A DNA stretch of 64,000 bases from Stenotrophomonas ginsengisoli (lineage in GTDB: Bacteria; Pseudomonadota; Gammaproteobacteria; Xanthomonadales; Xanthomonadaceae), in the NCBI RefSeq assembly GCF_001431485.1, contig NZ_LDJM01000008.1, forward strand, positions 18,703-82,702. Direction: 5' to 3'. The notes beneath the pieces were generated by a model that made no database searches, was not told the origin of the DNA, and was given only the letters and a program-made list of their open reading frames with translations. Of the stretch, positions 9,658 to 17,893 are shown one piece after another; the first letter of the stretch is position 1, and each line of letters begins with the position of its first letter. The position numbers were made by a program, and so were the translations under genes.

Positions 9658-10725
9658 TTATGCAGCCTCCTGCTTGGCACGACGCGCACGCACGGCCTGG
9701 GCCAGCACCTCCAGCACGGCCACCGAATCGTCCCAGCCGATGCAGCCATCGGTGATGGACTGGCCGTAGGCCAGCGGCTGGCCTTCGACCAGATCCTGGC
9801 GCCCGGCGACCAGATGGCTTTCCACCATCACGCCGACGATGCGCTGCTCACCGCCGGCAATCTGCCCGGCGATATCGGCCACCACCGCCGGCTGGTTTTC
9901 CGGTTTCTTGCTGCTGTTGGCGTGGCTGGCATCGATCATCAGGCGCGCCGCGATACCGGCCTTGTCCAGCACCGCGCTGGTGGCCTGGACGCTGGCGGCA
10001 TCGAAGTTGGGGGCCTTGCCGCCGCGCAGAATCACATGGCAATCCGGGTTGCCGGCGGTGGAGACGATGGCGGTGCCGCCCTCCTTGGTCACCGACAGGA
10101 AGTGGTGCGGGTGCGAGGCCGCGCCCACCGCATCGGCGGCGATCTTGATGTCGCCACCGGTACCGTTCTTGAAGCCCACCGGGCACGACAGCCCCGAGGC
10201 CAGCTCGCGGTGCACCTGGCTTTCGGTGGTGCGCGCACCGATCGCGCCCCAGGCGACCAGGTCGGCGATGTACTGCGGGCTGATCACATCCAGGAACTCG
10301 ACCCCGGCCGGCAGGCCCATCGCGTTGATGTCACGCAGCAGGCCGCGGGCAATGCGCAGGCCCTTGTTGATGTTGAAGCTGCCGTCCAGGTCCGGGTCGT
10401 TGATCAGGCCCTTCCAGCCCACCGTGGTGCGCGGCTTTTCGAAGTACACGCGCATGATGATTTCCAGCGCATCACCGTAGGCATCGCGCAGCGGGCGCAG
10501 GCGCCGGGCGTATTCCATGGCGGCGACGGTATCGTGGATGGAGCACGGGCCGATCACCACGGCCAGGCGGTCATCGCTGCCGTGCAGGATGCGGTGCAGC
10601 GCGGTACGCGCATCGCTGACCGTCTGCGAGACCGGCTCGTCACAGGGCAGCAGGGAAATCAGGTGGGCCGGCGGGGTCAACGGTTCGAGCTTGTTGATGC
10701 GCAGGTCGTCGGTATGCGGGGGCAT
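9658..10725 (-). CDS. aroG: 3-deoxy-7-phosphoheptulonate (DAHP) synthase
   Basis: The first enzyme of the shikimate pathway condenses phosphoenolpyruvate with erythrose 4-phosphate. The product is 355 residues, the length of the class I (AroFGH) enzymes. The family signatures are intact: VVIGPCSIHD, MRVYFEKPRTTVGWKGLIND, GARTTESQVHRELASGLS, PVGFKNGTGG and MIDASHANSSKK. The N-terminal segment DDLRINKLEPLTPP, which carries the feedback-inhibitor site, resembles the Phe-sensitive AroG more than AroF or AroH, but the inhibitor specificity is an inference. ATG 10725 has GGAG 7 bases upstream. Upstream lies a leader peptide and terminator hairpin that should attenuate its transcription in response to aromatic amino acids. 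Confidence 0.93.
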   Translation of the reverse strand: MPPHTDDLRINKLEPLTPPAHLISLLPCDEPVSQTVSDARTALHRILHGSDDRLAVVIGPCSIHDTVAAMEYARRLRPLRDAYGDALEIIMRVYFEKPRTTVGWKGLINDPDLDGSFNINKGLRIARGLLRDINAMGLPAGVEFLDVISPQYIADLVAWGAIGARTTESQVHRELASGLSCPVGFKNGTGGDIKIAADAVGAASHPHHFLSVTKEGGTAIVSTAGNPDCHVILRGGKAPNFDAASVQATSAVLDKAGIAARLMIDASHANSSKKPENQPAVVADIAGQIAGGEQRIVGVMVESHLVAGRQDLVEGQPLAYGQSITDGCIGWDDSVAVLEVLAQAVRARRAKQEAA

Positions 10726-10783
10726 GCAAAACTCCAGTCAAAGCGTGTTCGTGGTGGTGTGAGGCCCCGGCAGCGGCGGCATC

Positions 10784-10814
10784 AAAAAGGCCGCCAGCTT
10801 TCGCTGGCGGCCTT
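10784..10814 (-). terminator. Attenuator terminator in the aroG leader
   Basis: On the minus strand a perfect 12-bp stem (AAGGCCGCCAGC, GAAA loop, GCTGGCGGCCTT) is followed directly by TTTTTGATG, a textbook intrinsic terminator placed about 60 bases before the aroG start. A competing pairing exists: CTGGCGG inside the leader reading frame (10861-10867) is complementary to CCGCCAG in the 5' arm of the terminator (10804-10810). Forming it would block the terminator, as in trp and phe attenuators. Confidence 0.85.
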
Positions 10815-10837
10815 CGGGTATGCGTCTGAGGTGTTCT

Positions 10838-10918
10838 TCAGGGTGAGCGCAAACCTTCCTCCGCCAGTGGCTTCGGAAACCAGTACCAAAAGTAAAAGTT
10901 GGCGTGGGCTGCGTTCAT
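10838..10918 (-). CDS. Aromatic leader peptide of aroG
   Basis: A 26-codon reading frame starts at ATG 10918 and ends in TGA 24 bases before the attenuator stem. Residues 8-14 are Phe-Tyr-Phe-Trp-Tyr-Trp-Phe, seven aromatic residues in a row, a composition that would hardly arise by chance. Ribosome stalling on these codons when any charged aromatic tRNA is scarce should favour the antiterminator (see 10784-10814) and switch aroG on. Because all three amino acids are represented, the sensor should respond to each of them. No strong ribosome binding site is visible upstream. Confidence 0.85.
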   Translation of the reverse strand: MNAAHANFYFWYWFPKPLAEEGLRSP

Positions 10919-11017
10919 GGCCAACAGTGATACCACGGCAATTGCCCGCATGCGACTGTTTCAGATGCAACGCGTTGCCGATGCCGGCCACTGCCGACCG
11001 GCATCGTCCTGTTCATC

Positions 11018-11671
11018 TCAGAAACGCCAGACCAGGCCGGCACCGATCACCGGGTACAGCGACAGATCGACTTCTTCTTCCAGCGAACGCCGCTCCGCTT
11101 CCAGGTCGGCAGCCAGGCGCGGATCGGCCAGCATGCCGGTCGCGGCCAGGGCAACGCTGGTCTTGGCCGCGATCACGCCGATCTGCGCATAGCCGCCCAG
11201 GCCCTTGCGCTGCGAACGCCAGCCGATGCCCGCATACGGGGCCACGTTGTCCTTGATCACCACCTCGCCGCGCAGCTGGCCAACCTCGGCCGCAGTGTAG
11301 GTCTGCCCATTGAAGGTGTAGCTGCTGCCGGCCACCGGGGTACCGGTGACCACGGCCTGCAGGTCACCGGCGACCAGACCGGCGCTGAGGTGGAAGCTGC
11401 CGGCAAACGGGTGCCAGTTCAGTGCCAGGGTGGCGTTGTCCGAGGACAGCTCGCCGCGGTAGGCCACATCATCGGTGTCCACATCGCCATCGACGCTGAA
11501 GGTGCTCCAGCTGGCGGTGGCCGACAAACGCGGCGACAGGCGCAGGTTGCCATCCATCCCGTAGCCCAGCGTGGTCACACCAGCGCCCAGGCTGTAACGG
11601 CCATCAGCGGCCTGTGCGGTGGATACGCTGGCAACGGCCAGCAACAAGGTGGCCAGGGTCTTCAAATGCAT
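11018..11671 (-). CDS. Outer-membrane beta-barrel protein
   Basis: The product is 217 residues, with a Sec signal peptide (cleavage after STAQA at about residue 21) followed by alternating hydrophobic/polar strands and a C-terminal GAGLVWRF ending in Phe, the BAM recognition signal. The size fits an 8-stranded barrel of the OmpW/OmpX size class; segments such as LSPRLSATASWSTFSVDG resemble a strand-turn-strand. A loop near residues 185-200 is acidic and helical (EAERRSLEEEVD). Function is unknown. It is divergent from trxC. Confidence 0.75.
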   Translation of the reverse strand: MHLKTLATLLLAVASVSTAQAADGRYSLGAGVTTLGYGMDGNLRLSPRLSATASWSTFSVDGDVDTDDVAYRGELSSDNATLALNWHPFAGSFHLSAGLVAGDLQAVVTGTPVAGSSYTFNGQTYTAAEVGQLRGEVVIKDNVAPYAGIGWRSQRKGLGGYAQIGVIAAKTSVALAATGMLADPRLAADLEAERRSLEEEVDLSLYPVIGAGLVWRF

Positions 11672-11802
11672 TGCGTGGGTTCATCCGGGTCAAACGGGCC
11701 GTTTGCCCGCCCCACCGTATCGGCAGGCAGGAGCGAAGATTGACCCACAATCGCCGCTGCGGCTGGCATGCTGTGGCCGCCTCTGCTGACCGGTTTTTCC
11801 GC

Positions 11803-12255
11803 ATGACTGCCCCTGATTCCCTGCTCATCGCCTGCGCCCACTGCCATGCACGCAACCGCGTGCCATTGACCCGGCTGGAACAGCAACCGCGCTGCGGCCG
11901 TTGCCAGCAGGCCGTGTTCAACGGCAAGCCGGTGGCACTGGATGCGGCCAGCTTCGACAACCATCTGCACAGCGACCTGCCCTTGCTGGTGGATTTCTGG
12001 GCCAGCTGGTGCGGCCCGTGCCGGCAGATGGCGCCGCAGTTTGAAGCCGCCGCGCAGCGCATGGAGCCGCAGGTGCGGTTGGCCAAGGTGGATACCGAAG
12101 CGGCGCAGGTGCTGGCCCAACGCTATGCCATCCGCTCGATTCCCACCCTGGTGCTGTTCCAGCATGGCCGCGAGATCGCCCGCCACTCCGGGGCGATGCC
12201 GCTCAGCGCGATCGTGCAGTGGACCGCGCAGTCACTGGACCAGGCCCCGCAATGA
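11803..12255 (+). CDS. trxC: Thioredoxin 2 (TrxC)
   Basis: The product is 150 residues. The N-terminus has the zinc-binding module that defines TrxC (C11-A-H-C14 and C31-G-R-C34), followed by a thioredoxin fold with the active site WCGPC (C70, C73) and the cis-proline segment SIPTLVLF. It reduces cytoplasmic disulphides and is typically induced under oxidative stress; the zinc site modulates its redox properties. ATG 11803 is chosen because it gives the family N-terminus (MTAPDSLLIACAHC); the frame is open further upstream without conserved sequence. Confidence 0.95.
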   Translation: MTAPDSLLIACAHCHARNRVPLTRLEQQPRCGRCQQAVFNGKPVALDAASFDNHLHSDLPLLVDFWASWCGPCRQMAPQFEAAAQRMEPQVRLAKVDTEAAQVLAQRYAIRSIPTLVLFQHGREIARHSGAMPLSAIVQWTAQSLDQAPQ

Positions 12256-12281
12256 TCCAGGCCTGACCTGGCCAGGGGCTG

Positions 12282-12758
12282 TCAGCGCGTGGCCTGCGCG
12301 CTGAGCTCCCAGCCGTCCTGGCTGGCCTGCAACTGCAGCTGGCTCACCTGTACCCCCGTCTGTTGCAGCTGCTGCAGCCAGTGCAGCAGCAACGGCGCCT
12401 CGGCGGCGCTGGCCTGCAGCTGCCATTGCCCGGCGGCATCGGCCTGCGGCACCTGCAATTGCACGCCCTGCTGCAGTGCCAGGGCGGTGGCCAGCTCGGG
12501 CAGGGTGCGCTCTCCCATCTGGCTGGCCGCCACGCGCCCGGCCACCAATGCCGGGGCATGCTCGCGCAGATGCTGGTACAGCGCGCGTGCGGCATCGGAA
12601 TCGGCACGCTGGCGATCACGCCACTGCAGCGCCGGCGCCCACACCCACTGCCACAAGGCCGCCGCCAGCAAGGCCAGGCCCAGCACCAGCAGGGCCCGTT
12701 GCTCGCGTGGCTGGCGCGCCTGCCAGGCCGCCTTGATCGATGCCATTGCCTGACTCAT
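12282..12758 (-). CDS. gspM: Type II secretion protein M
   Basis: The product is 158 residues: a short cytoplasmic tail, one transmembrane segment (RALLVLGLALLAAALWQWVW) and a periplasmic ferredoxin-like domain rich in Gln/Leu. GspM is a bitopic inner-membrane protein that pairs with GspL and links the assembly platform to the ATPase. It is the last gene of the minus-strand gsp run. The start at 12758 overlaps the gspL stop (ATGA). Sequence conservation in GspM is low, so the call rests on topology and position. Confidence 0.85.
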   Translation of the reverse strand: MSQAMASIKAAWQARQPREQRALLVLGLALLAAALWQWVWAPALQWRDRQRADSDAARALYQHLREHAPALVAGRVAASQMGERTLPELATALALQQGVQLQVPQADAAGQWQLQASAAEAPLLLHWLQQLQQTGVQVSQLQLQASQDGWELSAQATR

Positions 12759-13888
12759 TGCGCCGCCTCCACCTGCAGTGGCCAACCACTGGCCGATACC
12801 CCGGCACGCAGGCCGGCCTGTTCCAGCTGCGCGGCGATTTCCTGCGCATTGCCGTCAAAACCCGCTTCCGGGGTGAGCAACAACTGGCCCTGGGCGCTGT
12901 GGTATTGCAGCGTCTGCACGGGCAGGCTGAGCTGGCCATCAATGCGTTGCAGCAGCGCAATCACATCGCTGCTGGCCATCTGCGCGGCACGCAGGCTGTC
13001 GAACTGCTGGCGCAGATCCACCACCCGCTGCTCACCAAACACGCTTTCAAACAGGGCCAGGTTGGCCTGCTCGTACATCTGTGCCTGCTTGCCGTACAGC
13101 GCGCCCTGCACCAGCACGCTGCCCAGCTGCAGCAGCATGGCCGCCGCCAGTGCATAGCCCAGCGCACGCCAGCGCAGGCCGCCCCCCGGGCTGCGCAGCG
13201 CAAATGGGCCCTGGGCCAGATCAACCCGGTCAGCGCCGCCGGCCAGCAGCAAGGGCAACAACGGCTCGGTCAATGCCGGAGGCAAGGCATCGTCGGCCGG
13301 CTCCAAGGCCGGCTCCCGGGCCGGGCTGCCCAGCCACTGCACCGGCTCCACCAGCCCGGCCTGCACCTGTGGCCACTGTGCCGGGGCGAAGGCCATGCGC
13401 AGGCCCTGATCATCGGCCAGCAGGCAGCGCCCGGGCAGATGCATCCCGCGCAGACCCTGCCCCGGCAGCAGATCGGCATCGACATGGATGGCCCGGATCA
13501 CCAGCCCGGCAGCCGCCAGCTGGCTGCACCAGCCGGCCAGCAGGGCGCGGTCGATGGCCGCCACCAACCAGCGGCCATCGGCCAGGGGCTGGCCGGCAGC
13601 CAGATGCACACTCTCCAGCGCCTGCCCCAGATGCGGCTCCACCGCAAAGGCCAGCGCCTGCTGCTGCAGGCCACGACGGGCACGCGGCAGACGCGGGGCA
13701 TGGAAGGACACCTGCTCCTGAGCCAGCACCAGCACGGCGGGGCGGCTGCCCAGGTGGCTCAGCGCGGCGGCCAGGCTCAGGGTATGGCAGCCCCCTGCAT
13801 CCAGACACTGCACCACCAGCTCATCGGGCAGCTGGGCCGGGATATCCGGGGGCAACCACAAGGCCACCGGTGACGTTTCTCGTTTCAT
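12755..13888 (-). CDS. gspL: Type II secretion protein L
   Basis: The product is 377 residues. The N-terminal half is the cytoplasmic actin-like domain that binds GspE, then a transmembrane segment near residues 255-275 (WRALGYALAAAMLLQLGSVL) and a periplasmic domain that contacts GspM. I chose ATG 13888 because it overlaps the gspK stop by 4 bases, matching the coupling of the neighbouring genes; the open frame extends 18 codons further without support. Confidence 0.87.
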   Translation of the reverse strand: MKRETSPVALWLPPDIPAQLPDELVVQCLDAGGCHTLSLAAALSHLGSRPAVLVLAQEQVSFHAPRLPRARRGLQQQALAFAVEPHLGQALESVHLAAGQPLADGRWLVAAIDRALLAGWCSQLAAAGLVIRAIHVDADLLPGQGLRGMHLPGRCLLADDQGLRMAFAPAQWPQVQAGLVEPVQWLGSPAREPALEPADDALPPALTEPLLPLLLAGGADRVDLAQGPFALRSPGGGLRWRALGYALAAAMLLQLGSVLVQGALYGKQAQMYEQANLALFESVFGEQRVVDLRQQFDSLRAAQMASSDVIALLQRIDGQLSLPVQTLQYHSAQGQLLLTPEAGFDGNAQEIAAQLEQAGLRAGVSASGWPLQVEAAQ

Positions 13889-14793
13889 TGGATTTCCTCG
13901 ATCGCCATCACTGGCCGCAACTGCCGGCTGCTTACCCGCCAACGCCCGGCATCATGGACAACGATGCTGGACAGCTGCAGGGCGCCATCGGCCCAACGCA
14001 CACGGCTGTGTATCTCGAATGCCTGCCCGGCCACCTGCAGGCCATCGGCAGCAACGCGGTAACGCGCCAGCAGCGGCTGGGCCACAAACGCATCGACACT
14101 GCGGTGTCCCCTGGCCGGCCGCGCCTGCAACAGCTGCTGGCCACCGGACGCGCCCAGGCCATCGGCCAGGCTGGCCAGCACCACGGCCGGCGCCTGGTTC
14201 ACATTCAGCCCGACCGCCGCCGGCAGGGTGCTGACAAACGGCTGCAGGCGGGCATAGGCGGATGCATCGATCCCCGGCAAGGCACGCAGCTCGCTCACAT
14301 CGGCCAGCGGGCCAGATGCGGGCAGACGCGGCTGCCTGGGCCCTTGCGCCGGCAGCGCAGCGGGATCGAGCCGGGCCACGATCACCCAGGCCAGCTCCGG
14401 GGCCAGGTCCAGCATTTGCAGCAGCCGCTGCAAGCGCGCCAACCCGGCCGCATCGACCTGGCCCGGAGCACTGATCAAGGCATTGAGGTTGAGCCGGGCC
14501 GACAGGTCATCGACCGCGATTTCCAGGCGCATCGGCCCCTGCACGAGCTGCCCGGACAGGCCGGCAGCCGCCGGCCCGGAAGTGGCCTGCATGGCCTGCG
14601 CCGCGAGGGCATGCAGCGCCCGCGCCTCGCCTTCCAGGGCCAATTGCCAGGCCTGGCGGTGCTCGCGCTGCTGCACCTGGGACTGGATCTGCCGCTGCTG
14701 GCTGCTGATCAGGGCCATGCACACGGCCACGGCCACGGCCAGGATCAGCAGCACCATCACCAGGGCCATGCCGCCCTGCCGCTGCCGGCTCAT
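13885..14793 (-). CDS. gspK: Type II secretion minor pseudopilin GspK
   Basis: The product is 302 residues. A short basic leader ends in RQGGMALVMVLLILAV, the atypical prepilin signal of GspK that lacks Glu+5 at the usual place. The large C-terminal region has the helix-hairpin-helix-like alpha domain characteristic of GspK (VSELRALPGIDASAYARLQPF, then VNVNQAPAVVLASL-like sequence). GspK caps the pseudopilus tip together with GspI and GspJ. It overlaps gspJ and gspL by 4 bases each. Confidence 0.9.
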   Translation of the reverse strand: MSRQRQGGMALVMVLLILAVAVAVCMALISSQQRQIQSQVQQREHRQAWQLALEGEARALHALAAQAMQATSGPAAAGLSGQLVQGPMRLEIAVDDLSARLNLNALISAPGQVDAAGLARLQRLLQMLDLAPELAWVIVARLDPAALPAQGPRQPRLPASGPLADVSELRALPGIDASAYARLQPFVSTLPAAVGLNVNQAPAVVLASLADGLGASGGQQLLQARPARGHRSVDAFVAQPLLARYRVAADGLQVAGQAFEIHSRVRWADGALQLSSIVVHDAGRWRVSSRQLRPVMAIEEIQ

Positions 14794-15395
14794 CGCGGCA
14801 CCCCGGTGCCGCCGTCAGGCAGGCGCAACACCCGCCGCAGCACGCCATGGCGTGGGTGGCTGAACTGCACTTCCACCGCCCGTGGCAAAGGCGCCTGGCT
14901 GCCCGCCGGCCAGGCCGGCAACCAGTTGCCGCGTGCGTCCAGATAGCGCCACTGCACCTGGCTGGCGCCATCGAGCATGCGCTGCGGATACAGCACGTCC
15001 TGCTCGGCGCGGTCCAGCACCATCCACACCCCACGCTGCAGGCCATCGGCATCGGCCCACCAGCGCACCCGCTGCAGGTTCGAACGCGCTTGCTGCAAGG
15101 GGTTGTCCCAGCCGGCCCGGGTGAACTGCAGGCCATTGCCATCGGCGAGGCTGTGCAGGGCCGGCTCGGCGCTGCCATCGGCCAGCTGCAACGGGCGCAC
15201 GATGGCCTGCTCCAGGTCGCTCTCCAGCAGGGCCATGGCGCGGGCAAGCTGCTGCAGCTGCTGCGCATGGGCCTGGCCTTGGCGGCGCACATCCACTGCG
15301 GTGCTGAGCAGGCGCTGGCCGGCCAGGGCCAGCAGGGCAAACATCGCCAGCGCCACCAGCAGCTCGATCAGGGTCATCCCCTGCTGTGGCTTCAT
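14790..15395 (-). CDS. gspJ: Type II secretion minor pseudopilin GspJ
   Basis: The product is 201 residues. The leader MKPQQG is followed by MTLIELLVALAMFALLALAG, a class III prepilin signal with Glu+5, so it is processed by the prepilin peptidase GspO/PilD (not encoded here). The C-terminal part (GVWMVLDRAEQDVLYPQRML, VQFSHPRHGVLRRVLRLP) matches GspJ. The start at 15395 gives the correct leader and overlaps the gspI stop. Confidence 0.9.
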   Translation of the reverse strand: MKPQQGMTLIELLVALAMFALLALAGQRLLSTAVDVRRQGQAHAQQLQQLARAMALLESDLEQAIVRPLQLADGSAEPALHSLADGNGLQFTRAGWDNPLQQARSNLQRVRWWADADGLQRGVWMVLDRAEQDVLYPQRMLDGASQVQWRYLDARGNWLPAWPAGSQAPLPRAVEVQFSHPRHGVLRRVLRLPDGGTGVPR

Positions 15396-15766
15396 GGCGC
15401 CACCACCACGCCGGAGCGGCTTTGCAGCGGCTCGGTGCTGCCGGCCAGGCCGACCTGCACGGTGACCGGATGGATGCCAGCGGCCGCATCGGCGGCCTGG
15501 CCGACCTCGCACCGCAACCACCAGTGCAGGCCACCGTAGTGCACGCTCTGGGCCTGGCCATCACTGACCGGGACCTGCCCGGCGAGCTGCATTTCGCTCA
15601 GGGTGTTGTCGGCCAGCCAGCCGGCCAGCAGCTGCTGCTCCATGCGCACCGCGTTGTGCTGGTAGCGCTGCACGCTGGCATAGACCATGGTCGCCACACT
15701 GGTGAGCACCAGCAGGGCCACCAGCACTTCGATCAAGGTGAAGCCCGCCACTGCAGGGCGGCTCAC
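15392..15766 (-). CDS. gspI: Type II secretion minor pseudopilin GspI
   Basis: The product is 124 residues. It begins at GTG 15766 (GTGA overlap with gspH) with SRPAVAGFTLIEVLVALLVL, a standard prepilin signal cut after the Gly. The pattern ADNTLSEMQLAG and the short total length are typical of GspI, which nucleates the tip complex with GspJ and GspK. The frame is open 65 codons upstream of this GTG, but the leader would then be far too long. Confidence 0.9.
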   Translation of the reverse strand: MSRPAVAGFTLIEVLVALLVLTSVATMVYASVQRYQHNAVRMEQQLLAGWLADNTLSEMQLAGQVPVSDGQAQSVHYGGLHWWLRCEVGQAADAAAGIHPVTVQVGLAGSTEPLQSRSGVVVAP

Positions 15767-16257
15767 GGCGCCGGCTCCAGCAGCGGCTGGTTGAAACCAT
15801 CCCCGTGCAGCAGCCAGCCCGCCTGCCCGCCATCGCGCGGACGCAGCTGCAGGCGGAACGGGGTGGTCTGGCCATCGGCGGCGACCACCAGTTGCGGTGC
15901 CGGGCCACCATCGGCAGCCTGGACTGCGGCGGCCAGCTCGGTGGCCGTGTGCAGCTGCCACTGCCAGCCATCGGGCAACAGCACCGGCTCATGTCCGGGC
16001 AGGACGTGCCAGCGTGGCGGCTGTCCGCGCAGCTGCATGACCTGGTAGCTGTCGGCCTGGATACGCAGCCCGTGCCAATGGCGCTGGCGCTGGGTCTGCT
16101 CGCCGAGCAACGGGATCAACAGGGCCAGGTCACTGGCCTGCCCCTGCGCCTGGCGGGCCTGGCCGGCACCGGCCAGGCCCACTGCGGCCAGGGCGATGGC
16201 CAGCACGGCAATCACCACCAGCAGTTCGAGCAGGGTAAATCCACGGGCGCGCGGCAT
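15763..16257 (-). CDS. gspH: Type II secretion minor pseudopilin GspH
   Basis: The product is 164 residues with the leader MPRARG and FTLLELLVVIAVLAIALAAV. The remainder (SDLALLIPLLGEQTQRQRHW, GWQWQLHTATELAAAV) fits the GspH/FimT family of pseudopilins, which connects the tip complex to the major pseudopilin. ATG 16257 is 2 bases from the gspG stop. Confidence 0.88.
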   Translation of the reverse strand: MPRARGFTLLELLVVIAVLAIALAAVGLAGAGQARQAQGQASDLALLIPLLGEQTQRQRHWHGLRIQADSYQVMQLRGQPPRWHVLPGHEPVLLPDGWQWQLHTATELAAAVQAADGGPAPQLVVAADGQTTPFRLQLRPRDGGQAGWLLHGDGFNQPLLEPAP

Positions 16258-16259
16258 GG

Positions 16260-16685
16260 TCAGGGCTGGCGGCTGTCCAGATCCGCATCGGTGCCCTCCC
16301 CGCCCTGGCGGCCATCGGCGCCCAGGCTGTACAGCTGGTACGGCGCTCCCGCCGCCGGGGACAGGTACAGGTAGGGCCGGCCCCACGGATCCAACGGCAG
16401 GCTGCGCAGATAGCCTTCCCGGTTCCAGTTCGGTGCACCCTGCGCCGGGCGTGTCACCAGCGCCTCCAGCCCCTGCTGGGTGTCGGGATATACATGGTTG
16501 TCCAGCCGGTACATTTCCAGCGCCGAGGCCACGGCCTTGAGGTCACCACGGGCCACGGTGACCTTGGCCTGGTCCGGGCGGCCCATCACCTGCGGCACCA
16601 CCAGCGCGCCGAGGATGCCGATGATCACCACCACCACCATCACCTCGATCAGGGTGAAGCCCGTTTGTTGTCGCGTCTGCATCAT
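16260..16685 (-). CDS. gspG: Type II secretion major pseudopilin GspG
   Basis: The product is 141 residues. The leader MMQTRQQTG is followed by FTLIEVMVVVVIIGILGALV, the most canonical prepilin signal in the cluster. The C-terminal part has the GspG features: YRLDNHVYPDTQQGLEALV, NWNREGYLRSLPLDPWGRPY and the Asp-rich calcium-binding end (GEGTDADLDS). It polymerises into the pseudopilus. I chose ATG 16685 because AGGAA lies 7 bases before it; an ATG at 16700 that overlaps the gspF stop is the alternative and would add five residues. Confidence 0.93.
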   Translation of the reverse strand: MMQTRQQTGFTLIEVMVVVVIIGILGALVVPQVMGRPDQAKVTVARGDLKAVASALEMYRLDNHVYPDTQQGLEALVTRPAQGAPNWNREGYLRSLPLDPWGRPYLYLSPAAGAPYQLYSLGADGRQGGEGTDADLDSRQP

Positions 16686-16699
16686 TGTTGCGTTCCTCA

Positions 16700-17893
16700 T
16701 CAAACCATCTGGTTAAGGCGGATGATCGGCAGCACCACGGCCAGCACGATCAACAGCACCAGGCTGCCCATGACCACCAGCACCAACGGCTCGAACAGGC
16801 CGACCAGCAGGCCGATGCGGCTGTTCAATGCCTGCTGTTGCTGCTGGGCACCCCGCTGCAGCATCTGCCCCAGCCGGCCACTGCTCTCGCCGGCACCGAT
16901 CAGGTGCATCAGCATCGGCTGCAACGGCGCATGCGCCTGCAGCGCCACGGCCAGGCCACTGCCCTGGCGCACACGTTCGGCCGCCCTGGTCAGGCCGGCC
17001 TGCAACGAGGCGTTGCCGACCACACGGGTGGCGATGGCCAGCGCATCGACCAGGGGCACACCGCTGCTTTCCAGGATGGCCAGGGTGGCGGTGAAACGGG
17101 TGCTGTCGCCCTGGCGCAGCAGCGCACCGAGCACGGGCAGGCGCAGCAGCGCCGCATCCATCCGCAAACGCCAGTGGGGCTGGCGGCGCAGTCGGTACAG
17201 GGCATAGCCCAGGCCTGCCACGGCCAGCAGCAGCCAGATCCAGCCGGCCTGCAGGGCGGCACTGGCACCGAGCAGGATCCGGGTCGGCAGCGGCAGAGCC
17301 TGGCCACTGCTGGTGAATACACCGATCACGCTGGGCACCACATGCCCGAGCAAAAATGCCACCACCGCCAGCGACACCAGCACCAGGATGGCCGGGTAGA
17401 CCATGGCCACCTGCAGACGCTGGCGCGCCTGTTCGGCCTGCTCCACATGATCGGCCAGCTGTTCCAGCACACGCCCCAGCTGGCCGCGTTCGCCAGCGGC
17501 CACGGTGTGCCGGTACATGGCAGGAAACGAATGGGGGTAACGCGCCAGGGCCGCGGCCAGGCCCTGGCCCTGCAGCACCGCCTCGCGCACGCCCAGCAGC
17601 AGGCTGCGCACACGTTCGCGCCGGCTCTGCTGGGCCACCACCTGCAAGGCCTGCTCCACCGGCACCGCGGCCTGGATCAAGGTTGCCAGCTCACGCGTGA
17701 GCAGGCACAGCTCGGCACTGGAAATACGCTGCCAGCGCCGGCCCTGCGCATCGGCCTGGACGGCTTCGAGTTGCAACGGCGACAGCCCGCGCTCGCGCAG
17801 CTGCTGGCGCGCACTGCGCGCACTGTCGGCCTGGATCACCCCGTTGGCACTGCGGCCATCGGCGGCCAGTGCGCGGTAACGCCAGGCGCTCAT
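16700..17893 (-). CDS. gspF: Type II secretion inner-membrane platform protein GspF
   Basis: The product is 397 residues with the duplicated GspF/PilC domain: each half has a helical cytoplasmic bundle (LCLLTRELATLIQAAVPVEQ; RFTATLAILESSGVPLVDAL) followed by membrane segments. The N-terminal segment WRYRALAADGRSANGVIQAD is the GspE-binding region. It forms the polytopic core of the assembly platform. It overlaps gspE by 4 bases. Confidence 0.94.
   Translation of the reverse strand: MSAWRYRALAADGRSANGVIQADSARSARQQLRERGLSPLQLEAVQADAQGRRWQRISSAELCLLTRELATLIQAAVPVEQALQVVAQQSRRERVRSLLLGVREAVLQGQGLAAALARYPHSFPAMYRHTVAAGERGQLGRVLEQLADHVEQAEQARQRLQVAMVYPAILVLVSLAVVAFLLGHVVPSVIGVFTSSGQALPLPTRILLGASAALQAGWIWLLLAVAGLGYALYRLRRQPHWRLRMDAALLRLPVLGALLRQGDSTRFTATLAILESSGVPLVDALAIATRVVGNASLQAGLTRAAERVRQGSGLAVALQAHAPLQPMLMHLIGAGESSGRLGQMLQRGAQQQQQALNSRIGLLVGLFEPLVLVVMGSLVLLIVLAVVLPIIRLNQMV

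Noticed and set aside
10782..10991. 69-codon minus-strand frame overlapping the aroG leader
   Set aside because: It overlaps both the aromatic leader peptide and the attenuator hairpin in another frame; the attenuator explains the sequence better.
11614..11802. 63-codon upstream extension of the trxC frame
   Set aside because: The extension is not thioredoxin-like and runs into the divergent outer-membrane protein gene; ATG 11803 gives the family N-terminus.
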